A stretch of 64,000 nt of DNA from Rhyacophila brunnea. Taxonomy: Eukaryota; Arthropoda; Insecta; Trichoptera; Rhyacophilidae. Numbering within the stretch: the stretch's first letter is position 1; each line of letters begins with the position of its first letter. Where the stretch lies: the NCBI GenBank assembly GCA_022495005.1, contig JAGYXB010000559.1:1116001-1180000 (forward strand), read 5' to 3'. Both the position numbers and the translations under genes were made by a program. Of this stretch, positions 10,467 through 22,830 are shown piece by piece. The notes beneath the pieces are model-generated. The model was not told the DNA's origin and searched no databases. It worked only from the letters and a program-made list of their open reading frames with translations.

Positions 10467-11142
10467 TAAGTAAGTAATTATTAAATTGAAACATTTTCCC
10501 GTCAACTACTTTTTGATTTGAATTATGGCAATGACCACTATACCTAGTTGTTAGGCTTTGATACGAAATTGTAAACTTCGATAGGTAGTGCTAGTTGTTA
10601 ATTGCTCATACTTCGAATGCATGGTCAACTGTTTAGAAAATGATGGTTATTGCATATGGAAATAAATTTTCAACAAAAACTAAAACAACCGAAAATATTC
10701 ATTTATTGCGATCAATACAAACATAGACACCTCCAAACCAACCCGCCCCGCTTCACATTCGGTCTTAATCGAGCGTATTATTATATACGGCGAATTCCAA
10801 GTGACACAAATGTAAGTACTTAATTATTAAATTGGAAGATTTTCCCTTCAACTTATTTTTGATTTGAATTATGGCAACGACCGTTATAGCTGTTAGGCCG
10901 TGATAACAAATTGTAAACTTCGATTGGTAGTGCTAGTTATTAATTGATCATACTTCGAATACAATGTGGTAGTCAACTGTTTTGAAAATGATGGTTGTTG
11001 AATATTGAAATAAATCTTCAGCAAAAACTGAAACAACCGAAAATATTCATTCATCGATCAATACAAACATAGACACCTCCAAACCAACCCGACCCGCCTC
11101 ACATTCGGTCTTAATCGAGCGTATTGTTATATGGCGAATAGA
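10467..11142 (+). repeat. Diverged tandem duplication, two units of about 330 bp
   Basis: Unit A (10467-10797) and unit B (10812-11142) align along their length with scattered substitutions and small indels. Shared blocks include ttaattattaaattg-type starts, tttttgatttgaattatggc, attgtaaacttcgat, ggtagtgctagtt, aaaacaaccgaaaatattca-type, acatagacacctccaaacca and cacattcggtcttaatcgag. The period is about 343 bp. There is no coding frame in common and no poly-A, so a local duplication is more likely than two retroposon insertions. Confidence 0.85.
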
Positions 11143-11164
11143 TACATTTTATAAAGTAGAAATT

Positions 11165-11480
11165 TTCATCTTGATTGTTATCGTACCCCTGATCTTTTTC
11201 TCCTCGCGGACCCAATATTTCGCACATTTCATTGTTACTGCAACAATCCTGCCGCGAACTTATGCTCGGACAAGATTTGCTATACGCGTAAATAGTGTAC
11301 TTTCAGTCTATTTACACGACAATAATTTCACCTCTGAGAGTTTTAGTTTCCAGTTTAAACTCTGTTGGACATTTCCACAATCACGTGTGCCGTTTGCTGT
11401 ATACCTTTCGCCGAGTCTTGCGATAAATAGCGATCCCTACCCGCTCCGCTCGTGTATGTTGGTTATGTTATTATGAAACT
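11165..11480. other. GC-richer island, possible conserved regulatory DNA
   Basis: Following the tandem duplication, this block has mixed composition with many CpG dinucleotides and pyrimidine-rich stretches. The 101-codon plus-strand frame has no recognisable domain. I interpret it as a candidate noncoding regulatory island. Confidence 0.3.
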
Positions 11481-12851
11481 TACTATCGTGGCCGGTTTCA
11501 ATGGAGCACATCAATCTCCGACGTTGCTTTTCCATTTCGATATGGGCGTGCATCATTGTCGACCAATTTAATCGCATTGATTGGGCGAATACTGGACTTA
11601 CACGGTGTGTTTGTTGCCCGTGAGACGCGAGTCGACGACGAATTTTGCTATCGAAAAATCGAACATTACTATCTCATTGAATGTTTTTTTCCCCCTAAAT
11701 TTACCTTCGAGACAGTTCTTCACTTCAGTTACAACAACTGTTGTTCCGTATTATGTAGTTATATTGCAATGTTGTCATCGTTAATTAATGCAGAAATTTA
11801 ATTTTGAACGTCTTAATAACCAAATCATCTATCTCAGTTACATAATTTTAAAGGTTTCAGTCTATTATGGTCATACAAATGTTGTTCTTTCATCAACATA
11901 AATAGGTATAGTTGGAAAAGTAAACTTTACCCACTTCGTAATAAGGATGTATATTGCAAATTTGAGTTCATGTCATTAATATTATTATTTTCTATATAAG
12001 CTAGTGTCCTGTATAAATAAATACTTTTTTAAATAATTGACGTAGGTACCTACCTAATTTACGACATCTATCGTGAATTTTATTCGTCTTACGAGTTGTT
12101 GTCGTCTTCTTGTCCAGTATGCAGGATTGGATCGTACCGTGTAACCAAATTGTATCATCGATTCAATCGCCTAATTTTCTTGCTGCACCAAATTGCATGT
12201 TAGGCACAACGTATAATGATAATAATTCTCCCGTGTTTTTATCAATGCAATCAAGAGTATTTCATAGAACTTTATTAAAAGCAATCCATACCATATATTA
12301 TTAAATGTGATGGTTATTTTTCAATAATTGTATCTAAAATTTCGAAAGCAGATCAAAATCTGTAATTTAATTTTATAGAGTACCCTTTCCTAATAATTAT
12401 GAGATGAAACTTACGTAATTTAACCTGTATAAATTATCCATTTTTGACTTTCTAGAATAAACTTTTAAGTAAATTTAGAGTCAAAGTAGCTTATTAATGA
12501 CGTGAACAATGTAATAATGCATCACTGAGGGGTGTTAATTGGAGAATTATTATCATTGTGAAATAATCCAATAAAATATGACAGTTCATTATTAAGATTC
12601 TTAAAATTCATAACTTGCGAGATGTTGTATTAATATTGCAGTATTATGTACGTATATACAAATTTCATAAAATTCACGTAACTGTGTTCCCACAATCCCA
12701 ATCCAGTCCTTATACGCATGGATGTCGGCTTGCCAACAACTGTAGTACTTAACTTGTTAGAAATATAAAAAAGAAATGTAAATTTATCCTGCCATCGTTT
12801 CTTGGGGTGAAGAAAAATCAGCATTTCTAATTAACTCATTTATTTCTAACA
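11481..12851. other. AT-rich noncoding, nothing recognised
   Basis: The first 280 bp are somewhat GC-richer (11490-11780) with overlapping short frames that show no domain. The remainder is AT-rich. Confidence 0.4.
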
Positions 12852-12951
12852 CCACGACTGGCGTGTTTGGAGTACTTGGTCATTAGATATAATTAACGTG
12901 TTATTTAAATGTGGTAATTAAAAGTTCAGCAGTGATTGTGTTAACAGTAAG
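12852..12951 (+). repeat. Short dispersed repeat, partner at 14772-14862
   Basis: The block gatataattaacgtgttattt, followed by aaat-tggtaattaaaag and gcagtgattgtgttaa, recurs at 14790-14855 with few differences. The two lie 1.9 kb apart in direct orientation with the intact MITE at 14072 between them, which could reflect an old local duplication. Confidence 0.65.
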
Positions 12952-13269
12952 TATCGTGACATCATCACACGTGTTTTTCTTTTATTGTCAAATATATATG
13001 AAAATACATACGTTTGGCGGATTGTTATAGTTTTTGACCTTGGGAATTTTTTTTATTATTATTTAAATACGCAGACCCTCAAATTGAAACCACGCAGGAT
13101 GGTTCTCTGCTTATTGCTATTGCTCTGGTAACGGGAATAGAGGTGGTTTCCACTTAATAATACATACCTACTACATTTACCTTAGTTATTGCTCGTTGTC
13201 GTTATTAATTGATTTGGTGTACTATGTTAAAATCCTTTATTTGAAGGTACCTATGTATTTTTGGTTATG

Positions 13270-13500
13270 TGTGTGATTTCGTTAATCAGAAATGTTAATT
13301 GGCGTTAAATCGGTTCGATTCATATTTGGACAGTTCGCCCCGGGAGGCCTGACGAGTCAATTCGTTTCGCAACGAGATTACTTTGTTTCGTATCGACTTT
13401 GCGCAAAAAGCGTTAACGGAATAATTGCCGATCGAGCGGCTTCCCACGACACTCGCCCGATTAGGTAGCCAGCACAGTCGGACGCCCAAAATCCAAATAA
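13270..13500. other. GC-richer island, possible conserved regulatory DNA
   Basis: Composition rises sharply here, with many CpGs (around 13335-13480). A 64-codon minus-strand frame has no recognisable domain. Candidate enhancer-like noncoding island. Confidence 0.3.
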
Positions 13501-14071
13501 TTACGTTACTAATATTTCAAATGTGATCTTTTCATTAAAACGTTACGGATATCATCCTTTCCATGCAGTGTCGAATCTAGGCTATGGTCAATGCTGATCG
13601 TCCTGCCTTGGATAATTTCTATAATACAATGACATATTATATTATTATAGTAGGTATAAAAATGATGAGTTCATTTCCTTGGCATTTATATTCTGCAGAA
13701 TATAAGAGATTTACTGTCATAGTTTTTATTTAAAAAGTTAATAATGTTTCTATATTAATGTGGACTATTATTCAATTGTTATATTATTATATGACCTTCC
13801 AACGATACCTGACAAAAATGACATTAATTCTTGTGTATACATAATATAAACATATAACTGTGGAAATATGATTAATGTAAGTTAGATTTTTAGATTTGAG
13901 AATTTATGTGGCCATCGGAGTACACTTGTACGACCGCGACCAGAATTGTCAGTTCTTGATGATGGATGTGATTAGAAATAGGTGCTTCGGATGCCGTGTG
14001 TCCCACAAATTCCCGTCTTAGTGAATGACCCTCCCTTATGCTTGCTCTAGGTACTCTCCGAAGCTGGATAT

Positions 14072-14633
14072 CAGTAGCGAAGGGTGGAGGTAGGCTGTTA
14101 AGATCCGATATAAATAGTGAACATTAAACTTTGTTAGTTATACGTATTTGTTTTTATTGAACTAAGACTACAGTCTACAGATGGTGTTGGTTTGTTGTTA
14201 ACAATCAATTAAACCCTACCTAAACCAAACCATAATAGTTTTGGTATACTTTGGGCTATACGACAAAATTTTGCACACTTTTTAATTCATACTTATTTGT
14301 TTTCGTTGTATTGAGAATACATATTATTACACATAGGTATCTATTGTTGGTTAATTTTTTTAAATTCATTAAGCCCTGCCTGAACCAAACTATACTAGAT
14401 AAAAAATCCTATTCTATCTATAAAATATCCAAAGTTGTGTATGATTTAATTGCATAATATTAGATATTTTATAGATAGACGAGTATTTTTTACTATTATC
14501 TATTATGGCTTGGTTTCGCAGGGTTTATAATTTTAAATACTAGCCAACACCGTCTGTAAATTGTAGTCTTATTTCAATGAAAACAATGACTGACAACGTT
14601 AAGTGTGCAGCTTACCTCCACCCTTCGCCACTG
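14072..14633. mobile_element. Complete foldback hAT-like MITE, 562 bp
   Basis: The element begins cagtagcgaagggtggag and ends with the inverted form ctccacccttcgccactg. The arms are long: for much of its length the right half is a diverged reverse complement of the left half (for example aaccaaaccataatag against ctattatggcttggtt). It is flanked by ctggatat (14064-14071) and ttggatat (14634-14641), an 8-bp duplication with one mismatch. CAGTGGCG-type ends with 8-bp duplications point to the hAT superfamily. There is no transposase frame. This is the reference copy for the related pieces at 576, 30838, 36666, 41902, 45243 and 52718. Confidence 0.88.
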
Positions 14634-14771
14634 TTGGATATTAACAATGCGAAGGAAGTAATATCATTGCAAATCATTACCATCATCTTCTCACGTCGAG
14701 TCCTTACTCACTGCAAAAAACCTTTTGTCGTGGATTTGTTGATTACTCATTTAGTGCTGACACCGCGAGTA

Positions 14772-14862
14772 GCGCATTTGGAGCAGTTGGCCGTTATATA
14801 TAATTAACGTGTTATTTAAATCTGGTAATTAAAAGGTTTGCAGTGATTGTGTTAAATAGGTA
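14772..14862 (+). repeat. Short dispersed repeat, partner at 12852-12951
   Basis: It shares a tataattaacgtgttattt segment and a gcagtgattgtgttaa segment with the earlier copy, in the same orientation. Confidence 0.65.
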
Positions 14863-14869
14863 CATACTC

Positions 14870-15562
14870 GAAGTTCTAGAGTAGCTAGTTCCACGGATCA
14901 AGCGAAATTTTTGCTTACTTTTCTCCTGGCTAGAAAATCAATGATCATTTAAGAATACGGTGCACAAGACTTAACCTGCGGCAATCTCGTCTTGATTAAT
15001 TGATGAAGCAGTTTCATAAATTTTATTTGTCTTTCAATTTACAAGGTTGGGTATTTAGTATATTTTTATGGGATTTCAAGTATAGGTAGGTACGTTGCAT
15101 TTATATAAAACACTAACAAAGCTGGTGTCGTTCGATACGGGTCTGCCTGATTCCATAACAATCGCCAGGTAGTAGCTAATCATGAAATAAAAATCGCTCG
15201 ATTTGAGTGGGCTACGGTCGTTCTCTTCCACGTTTCTTTGTTTGTATGCTAATCCAGCTGTGTGCAAACGGGGGGTCACGACCCTTCGCTCCGCGCCGCA
15301 TTACATTGTTAGATTTTGGCAGAGAATTTATGGAATTAATTCTAGTCATTGACCTTTTACAGTTATATTGTTCGGTCCGTGTGTTTCGCCGTGTAGGAGG
15401 TCGTAGTAATATGATACGTTTTTTTTTGTTCGTGTAAAGTTGTAAAACTTGTATGCATCGTTACTGCTAGTACTGAATAATCACCTGATATGTTAGTAAA
15501 TATGTATCTCCATGCATATGTGAATATATTATAATTGGGCCTATACTGGTACAATGAAGGTA
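14870..15562. other. Noncoding, nothing recognised
   Basis: Short open frames on both strands between 15076 and 15554 overlap one another and have no recognisable domain. No repeat match. Confidence 0.4.
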
Positions 15563-15706
15563 GGAATATCGCGATTGCAGAACTACAAGGTTCTAAGTGT
15601 TTGTTTTTAGAAAAACAAAAGTAACTTAGAATACTACTGCATTATTAGGATAGTTTTGTCAAAAAATAAACACTTGGAACCTTGTAGTATTTGGCTCGCG
15701 ATATCC
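15563..15706. mobile_element. Hairpin MITE, about 144 bp
   Basis: Arms of about 45 bp are inverted relative to each other: ggaatatcgcg at the left with cgcgatatcc at the right, both followed inward by a ctacaaggttc block and an agtgttt block. The loop is AT-rich. The left arm lies next to gtag and the right next to tgaa, so no clear target duplication is seen. Nonautonomous DNA element, superfamily unknown. Confidence 0.7.
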
Positions 15707-16760
15707 TGAAAACAAAGTCTAAAGCTGAAATGTATCTCACTTGTAGATCAATAATGTCTGGTGTTGCTGGGTTGGCGAAGTGGGCAGACTGTGCAAGAGC
15801 TTCTCAAAATAAATAAGATGTAACTTGATTTTGCTTAACGCTGTTTTTTTGCAATTATACTGTATTTGATGTATTTAGCTTTAAAATCAATTTTATCGTG
15901 AAAACTGGTGATACATATTTTGAAACTAATAAATAAAAAGTCATGGGTATTTATTTCTTCACACATACAATTTACATAATATATGATTTCTTATGGTCAA
16001 CTACAATGTAATCAAAATAATATTTTGTATTATGAATAATATCATAGACGGAAAACACGCTCATACGTATTGACAAACAAATACGACCATGTTTTTAGCG
16101 TTTCGTCGGAAGTAACAACGCGTGGTCCCATGGAATTTTGTCTTAATTATATTGTGCATTTTTTTACGACGCCGACTGCCCTAACTACGTTTAGTTTTGA
16201 TAGCTATGTTTGCAGAGTGAGTTGGATTCAAATAAATGACAGTGCACGGACATTTGAATATTTTTTTCGCGCAAAAATATTTTTTGGTCATGACAAGCTT
16301 CCTTCCGGCATAATCTTCCTGACTTCCACAATTTTGTAAACCAGTATAACTTTGAATGCTAGAATGCATTAGATCTGACACACCTATTTCTTTATTCGAG
16401 ACATTGTTATGTGACATACAAAAGAAGAAAATGAATAACATATCAGTATGTATTGTTATTTATTTATTAAATTTATTGAGCGGGCGCTATAAATCTTCGT
16501 CTGGCAATAATAATACTATAGCTATAGGATATAATTTTGAACTCACCGAGTTCACTTGACAATGTAGATTTTCTATGCTCTTCTGGATTTTATTGTGCAA
16601 AGGTGTCAGTGGAGATGATCATTGCCGCTGTGCTAATCTCCGGTCGAGTGCATGCATGTTCACGCGAATGCTTTCTTCTAACTTCCACCACATCGGCTAT
16701 CAACTTGACATCTACAACAATATTTACCGACATGTAAAATGCAAGTCTCGAGTGTAAATT
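15707..16760. other. Noncoding, mixed composition
   Basis: Several short overlapping frames (16070-16339, 16356-16559, 16537-16757) show no domain. A GC-richer patch at 16610-16700 may be regulatory. Nothing further is recognised. Confidence 0.35.
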
Positions 16761-16764
16761 TAAT

Positions 16765-16960
16765 ATTGTCGCTGGCGTTGAGAGAAATCGCTGTCGAAAT
16801 TATTGTTTACGCGGCACTTCTCTCTCGTCTTATCTCATGTCGCAGATTCACAGCTGGTCTCCGGGCACCGGTTTGTTTTGCTGTTTGCTGAATCGTATTG
16901 AGAATGAAACCGAAATGTACTCCGTCGAGTGTTGCCCGAATGGTTGAAGTCACACTAGAA
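16765..16960. other. GC-richer island
   Basis: CpG-containing block with ctctctcgtcttatctcatg and cggtctccgggcacc-like segments in otherwise AT-rich DNA. Candidate regulatory island, no other support. Confidence 0.25.
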
Positions 16961-17157
16961 ACTACTCGACCTACTTAATCTTACTGAGTAATAATTATCG
17001 TTGCCATGGCAATATTATCCCGATATTCGCATTGTCATTGCACAGTTCACGTGGTGTGCCTTGATTTTATCGCGATATGAATATTATATGAAACTTTGTT
17101 TTGAAAAATCGCGGTTCATCTGACGAACGTGTCTGTAAAATTTCGTGGTTGCAATTA

Positions 17158-18445
17158 TCAAGAGCGTACTTCAGTGAAACGGCAAATAATTTTCAACAGT
17201 AGGTGCAACCAAATTTCTCACTAGTCGCCAATCGGAGACGGACAGTCGAGCACTTCGATTTGTTTTGTCATGGCGTCGGATGAAAATATTCTTAAATCGT
17301 GTATCGATGACTAAAAAACTTTACGTATGTACTTAAAAAGAAAACTATTATTAATTTAAGGAAATATAATATTAATATTATTAATATAACAATAAACATA
17401 ACATTAAATGGACGCATGTTGGATTTTTATGACAAATTATATTTCGTTCGGCACGTGTCATTTGTACAATCCTCGCATCGCCTAGCCACGATATTTTTAG
17501 ACCATGCCTCAACTGAAGTATAGCCTTAATAAGCCAGGCAATGGTCTGTTGAGTTATCCCACATTTTATAAATAACTGATTATAACTATACTTAAGATAA
17601 AATCATTTTCAACATCGTTGATTTACAATCTAATTTTAATCTTGATAAACAATTAATGTTTCAACACAATTTCAGGTTGACTTAAATTAAGCAGTCGTTT
17701 GCATACATTATCAGATTATTAAGCTAATGAAAAGCTGCATACTACTTCGATATTTGCCGCATCGAGAAGTAGGTATGATCTATCCATTAACATTATTGGA
17801 TCTATGTAACTCATAGTGCATGGGAAGGTAGACGGGGATTCTCTTGGCTTCGCAAGCTTCGTAAATGTCTCAATGCCCAAGGCGTTAGGGATCTGTTACT
17901 ACTGGGTCGAGATACGAAGGTATACCTACTGCAAGTTGCTCGCCATCCTCCAATAGTAGATGGCACCAAAGGAAGAAGATGAAACGTGCAAATATTTATA
18001 ATCAGAAATCCCGATACTTGAACACATCTATGCTTGAACCCGTTATGTCGATGGTGTTACTTTAGTATTAATGCTATACTTCAGCTGAGGCATGTTCTAA
18101 AAAGATCGTGACAGGCGATGCGCGGATTGTGCAAATGACGCGAGCCGAACGAAATATAATTTCTCATAAAAATTTAACATGCTTCCTTTTAATGTTATGT
18201 TTATTATTATATTCGTAATAATAAGAGTATATTCATTGACATGTTTTCTTTTTCAAGTACATGCGGAACGTTTTCTAGTCATCTTTACACGATTTAAGAA
18301 TATATTCCTCCGACGCCATCACAAAACAAATTGACGTGCTCACACCTATACTGTCAGTCTCCGATTGGCGACGACTGCGAAATCTCGTTCCACCTGCTGT
18401 TGACAATTATTTGCCGTTTCACTTATGTACATATGCTCTTAATGA
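17158..18445. mobile_element. Large foldback element with inverted arms of about 370 bp
   Basis: The left arm (about 17158-17535) and the right arm (about 18070-18445) are reverse complements with scattered differences. Paired blocks include gtgaaacggcaaataatt, cgccaatcggaga, atggcgtcgga, ttcttaaatcgtgta, aataaacataacattaaa, aaattatatttcgttcggc and catgcctca with tgaagtata. The interior (about 530 bp) has no transposase frame. Very long terminal inverted repeats are known from Foldback/Galileo-type, Polinton and some other DNA transposons; the sequence does not say which. Target duplications were not resolved because the outer edges are diverged. Confidence 0.8.
17821..17985 (+). mobile_element. 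Possible non-LTR retrotransposon 3' end inside the foldback element (weak)
   Basis: The text ctcgccatcctccaatagta, then gatggcacca and ggaagaagatgaa resembles 3' tails of some arthropod non-LTR elements, which often end in (GAA)- or (GATGA)-type short repeats. There is no coding match. It may be the material that fills the interior of the foldback element. Confidence 0.25.
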
Positions 18446-20739
18446 TTATATATATTGACCATGATATGAAACGTGTACGGGAACCAAAACATTCACATTA
18501 AATGTAGGCTATGTTCTGTGAAAGCATAGAAACAAATACGCCGGATTAAAGTTATTTATGTGAACAAAATCATATTATATTACCGAAACATTTTAAATAT
18601 GATTTTTTTATATTGCTACCAATTCAAAGCGTAGATACTAAAAACGTTCCGGAAATAAGTGATATAATAAAACCTCGTAAGACTGATCCTAATAATAGTT
18701 CAAATTGTTTGTTAAGTATACTTATTTTATTGTGTTAACTGTTTTATGCATAGATTGCTTTCGTTTATGTTTATATTAAGTATAATATGCGCTTGAAAAC
18801 CACTGAGAACCGCTCAAACGTATTATGTGTTCTGACCGGTGATCTAACATTCCGACTGATGAAGACATTAATAGCCAAATGCCATGTTTGTACATTATAA
18901 TTTAAAATTTTACGTTGTCTAATTGTTCATTAAAATTAACATACGGTTATTAGTTATTGCCTATTTATTTTATTGCGGCAACGGCCTTAAGTTATTACTT
19001 ATTTCGCTTTTTAACCACTCTATTTAAGCATTCTTCGGAGATTGATATCTCCAGAAGACTATGAATATGGGACATAATTATTAGTAGTTAAATCGACATA
19101 AGTCATAATATGTAACACACTATCATCGATCTGTATGAGAATCTGTTATAAGGTTGTAGTTAATTTTCTTATACGTGCTAATTATCTAGTCAAATTGCTT
19201 ACGCAATTAAACAAGCCTTATTTGTGCATCATTTATTAAAATTATTTTATCAATATTTTTCTGACGTTTGCACACATTATTTTCAAATGAATGATATATC
19301 TAATAAGAGCGTTATTTACAAAAAAAACAAGTAAATGACTTCGCGTTTCAGATGTAAATTTTTGTGTTGACTTATTTTTTCGATTTTATTTTATTTTCAA
19401 CTTCGAAGAATAAATCAATTACGCCGTAATTGTAAAACATATAAACTAACAAGAATTTAACATATCGGTTTCTGTAAATCATCAAGTTTTGAAATCGTAC
19501 AAATTATATTATATTGTGTGAAATAAGGCACACGTATAATTTTTGTGAAAATTTTTTGAGTACTTAAAGATATTAGATAGGCCATATTATTATGTAGAGT
19601 TATCGGTTTTTAGAAATAGACGCCTAATAGATATCTTTACGATTTTTTTCCTTAGTTATTTTTTTAAACGATATAATTTATGTTATAATATTATGTAGTG
19701 CGACAGTTATGTGATCGTTTTGCCAAACTTACTCAAAATGTCATGGATATTCGGAAAAAAATACATTTTTTTTCATGTTTAACAAATTAAAGGTTGACTA
19801 AAATATTTATCATGTCGAAGGTGACTATTATTAACATGTCATTCTCTATTAGAATTGTGTGTATATTATTTCATTTTTATGTCGGAAAGACGATCTAAAT
19901 GGCAAAAATTAATAAACACACTCACTATTTCCACATAGTTTTTTTTTTAATATTTATCTATGTGTTCGTTCACAATAGAATGCTTATAATATGTCAATGC
20001 CAAAGTCAATAATTATTATACGATTGCGAAATTATTATTTTAGAGGAGAGAATATGCCTAATATGTGTACAAATGTAATTTATCTGATACAAATAAGTCC
20101 TAGATAGCGTATACTTTTGCATTTAAAATCTTTATCTGGCGATAATGCCATCTAGCTATCAAATATAAATTGTGCCATGCCCCCTTTCAAAATATGTACA
20201 TCTTTGAATCAGTAAATAATATTATCTTATTGATTCTTAATTTTGATTAAAACAAATTATTGTGTAGGTATAATCAATAACATTTATAATGATAAGATGA
20301 AACCCTTCTTCTATAGAGATGGAGCCTAAACATAATATGAACATGAAACCTCCTAGAACCGTTTAATGTTCATAAAAAGGACATCCTCAGTAATGAAGCA
20401 CACACGACCAGGTACCTACTGACATCCACTAAATTGATCCCCCTTCGGGGATTAGGCTGGAACCTGTTCCTCGTAGACTCGACGTTGCCCTCAATTTTTA
20501 TGAATATTAAGATTTATTTTGGATTTGTCGTATCTGTACAATTTTGATAATCTTTTAGTACCTACATTATAACCAAATACCTGCTCAATCGGTTGTTACC
20601 GTACTAACATTCTGAGAAGGCCACACTGCGCCTCAAATTGGCGACGGCTTCATGTAAAATGAGAATATTGTCGTCACTGACAGCTTACCTGCAAATTACG
20701 TTATTTGTGACAAGTATTCGTATTTTAACGTCACAACAG
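18446..20739. other. AT-rich noncoding, nothing recognised
   Basis: More than 2 kb of A/T-rich sequence without open frames above background, structured repeats or islands. A small patch around 20400-20490 is GC-richer. One CAGGTAAG occurs on the minus strand near 20688 but without a pyrimidine tract. Confidence 0.5.
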
Positions 20740-21130
20740 TCCACGAGGCTTGCGAAATGCTAGTGTTTTACCTATTGGACTACGAGAGTTGGTGGTTATT
20801 TATTCATGTGCATAATTCATTATTGCGGCGTATAGCATCCGCCAACAGGGATTGTTGCGATCTATGGAACCGTATGGAGATTATAAGCAAAGACGTACGG
20901 TACGTGGTATTAAGATTAGCATTAACATTGATTGCCTCAGTAGGCGGCTTCATTAAACTGCATCGTGCACGCACATTCTAAGTTGCATCGCGTTATCCGC
21001 GGTCGTAATGCAATAATCCGGTGAGCTATCACTGATGAAAAAACTACTCATCCCGTGTAGGTTGCATATCCCGTTGTACGGCGTACGGTTCGATTCGATA
21101 GGTAAAAGTCGTACTGTGACACGCTGCGGT
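20740..21130. other. GC-richer island, possible conserved regulatory DNA
   Basis: A block with many CpGs and the segments cgtacggtacgtgg, catcgtgcacgcac and ccgcggtcgtaatgc. A 74-codon plus-strand frame (20757-20981) has no recognisable domain. Candidate noncoding regulatory island. Confidence 0.35.
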
Positions 21131-22559
21131 TATTGATATTAATAATATTTGATGTGTGTTGCAATTTGCAATACTGTACGGAATAGGATTGACCGCAATG
21201 ATGCCCTGTTAAGTAAAAAGAGTGTTTTTGGTTTTAGTGAAATGAGAACCCTAGTTTTAAACTACCTACCCTTTATCTTATTTATGTTAAATTATTGGAT
21301 TCTTCTCTAAATAGACACTGTTTATTTAGAGACTATGTTAAAAACAATCCAATAAAGGAAATGGAATGTCAAAAGCACGTGACAAATTACTACCTACATA
21401 AAAATCTACTTCAATAGTAAAACAACATGTAAGAAACGAGTGACTTTATTCGCATATTTTTTGTAAGTTTATTTGATGTGTAAAACATTTCAACGAATAC
21501 GCCGGAGGTATTGCGGATGGCCGGTAATGTATCGACGTGCAGAATCGCGACTAGGAATCAATAATCATCTCGAACCGCATTCCACTTATGCAATAATTGA
21601 ATCTGTCCGCCCCTGGTAGGTGTTAGCGCACTGCCGGCTGCGAAACATACAACAAAACCTGAACTCGCTATTCCTACACAGTAGAGGCGTAGGGATGTGA
21701 TTGGCGGGCTATGGGGATAGACGATCGATACTAGGTATTCGATTGGTGATGAATACTAAACAATCTGTCAGCATTATCAAATCAGGTAACTGCACTATGA
21801 AACACAATTGAGCCGAATAAATTGGAAAATTATAATAAGTAAAGATATAACCGTGCGACCACGTGTGATATTTTGTAACATGTTGTCTCACCATTGAGGC
21901 AAATCCCTTGTTATAATTATTGTAAGGACTGTCTCTGGTCAATGTATGAAAAATAAAATGACAACTAAAATTTGAATCTGCCCTAAAGTTTAATCTGTCA
22001 GAATTATACTATAAAATCTTATTTTTTTTAATAAACAGGTAAATGCGGATGAAAGTGACGGAAAAATGAACTCTAACTGCATTGTAATAAGACTTAATTT
22101 CTAAATTGCATTAATTTAGGTATACCTATTGTGTTCTTTTATCGCCTTCATCTTAATACATTTTTTTTTTAAATATTCCAAGAAGAGATTCTAAAGGCGT
22201 TTTTAATCCATATAACGAAAAATAGTTGTCTATCAAAAGTCACTTTAAACCATATGAAAATCGTTGACAAAGTTGACTGTATAGTGTACAGCATATTGTA
22301 TATATTTAAAAAAAATGTAAAGGGAGTTCAATACTCTTCTTCTAATCGCAAAAACAGTGTCTGGTGTTTTTTTGCGATTATCTCAAAACTCAATTTTTGG
22401 ACTATGTGAGTTATGGCTAGGCAACTCATATTATATCTATAATAACCGTTTCTAGAAAAGGTACCCCTTTTTCTGTTCAGATGTATGGAATTATTGTGTC
22501 TCCTGTATACCTATAAATTAATTGATGCAAGTATCGAAACAGTGTTGTATCGATAAAGA
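21131..22559. other. Mostly AT-rich noncoding
   Basis: A GC-richer patch lies at 21490-21720. A short stem (aatcgcaaaaa...tttttgcgatt) lies at 22345-22381. Otherwise no gene or repeat was recognised. Confidence 0.4.
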
Positions 22560-22830
22560 GCATCCCTAGCATTGCCATATAGCACGCGATACGGCAAGAC
22601 AAGTAAGCAGTGAGTGTGACTGGAGGTGGCGACTTCCGAGGCGCGCTCGCGGATTATGCACCGCGAGAGTGTGTGAGTGTGGCGCCAACCTACAAAACGG
22701 CGGATCAGCGTCGGGCGGCCAGCGTTCGGAATGCGCCGCCCCCGCCCCTCGCAATTCAACACACACACGTGGATCAAAACAATCAAACCGACTCATCCAG
22801 GCCATACATCTTATATCGACATACCGCACT
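22560..22830. promoter_or_regulatory. CpG-dense island, candidate alternative promoter or enhancer
   Basis: This is the most CpG-dense block in the window, with runs such as gaggcgcgctcgcgg and gcgtcgggcggcc, and a CACGTG E-box inside acacacgtgg. Four overlapping frames of 61-91 codons in different frames and strands reflect the scarcity of stop codons in GC-rich DNA rather than a gene, since none shows a domain. No convincing TATA box is placed at a usable distance. A CpG-rich promoter or enhancer is plausible but unproven. Confidence 0.35.

Noticed and set aside
20683..20698. CAGGTAAG on the minus strand
   Set aside because: The bases before the AG (read on the minus strand: caaataacgtaatttg) are not a pyrimidine tract, so it does not look like a recursive splice site.
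22005..22045. aataaacag|gtaaatg on the plus strand after a T run
   Set aside because: The T run is separated from the AG by aataaa and the donor GTAAAT is weak. It was not counted with the three strong sites.
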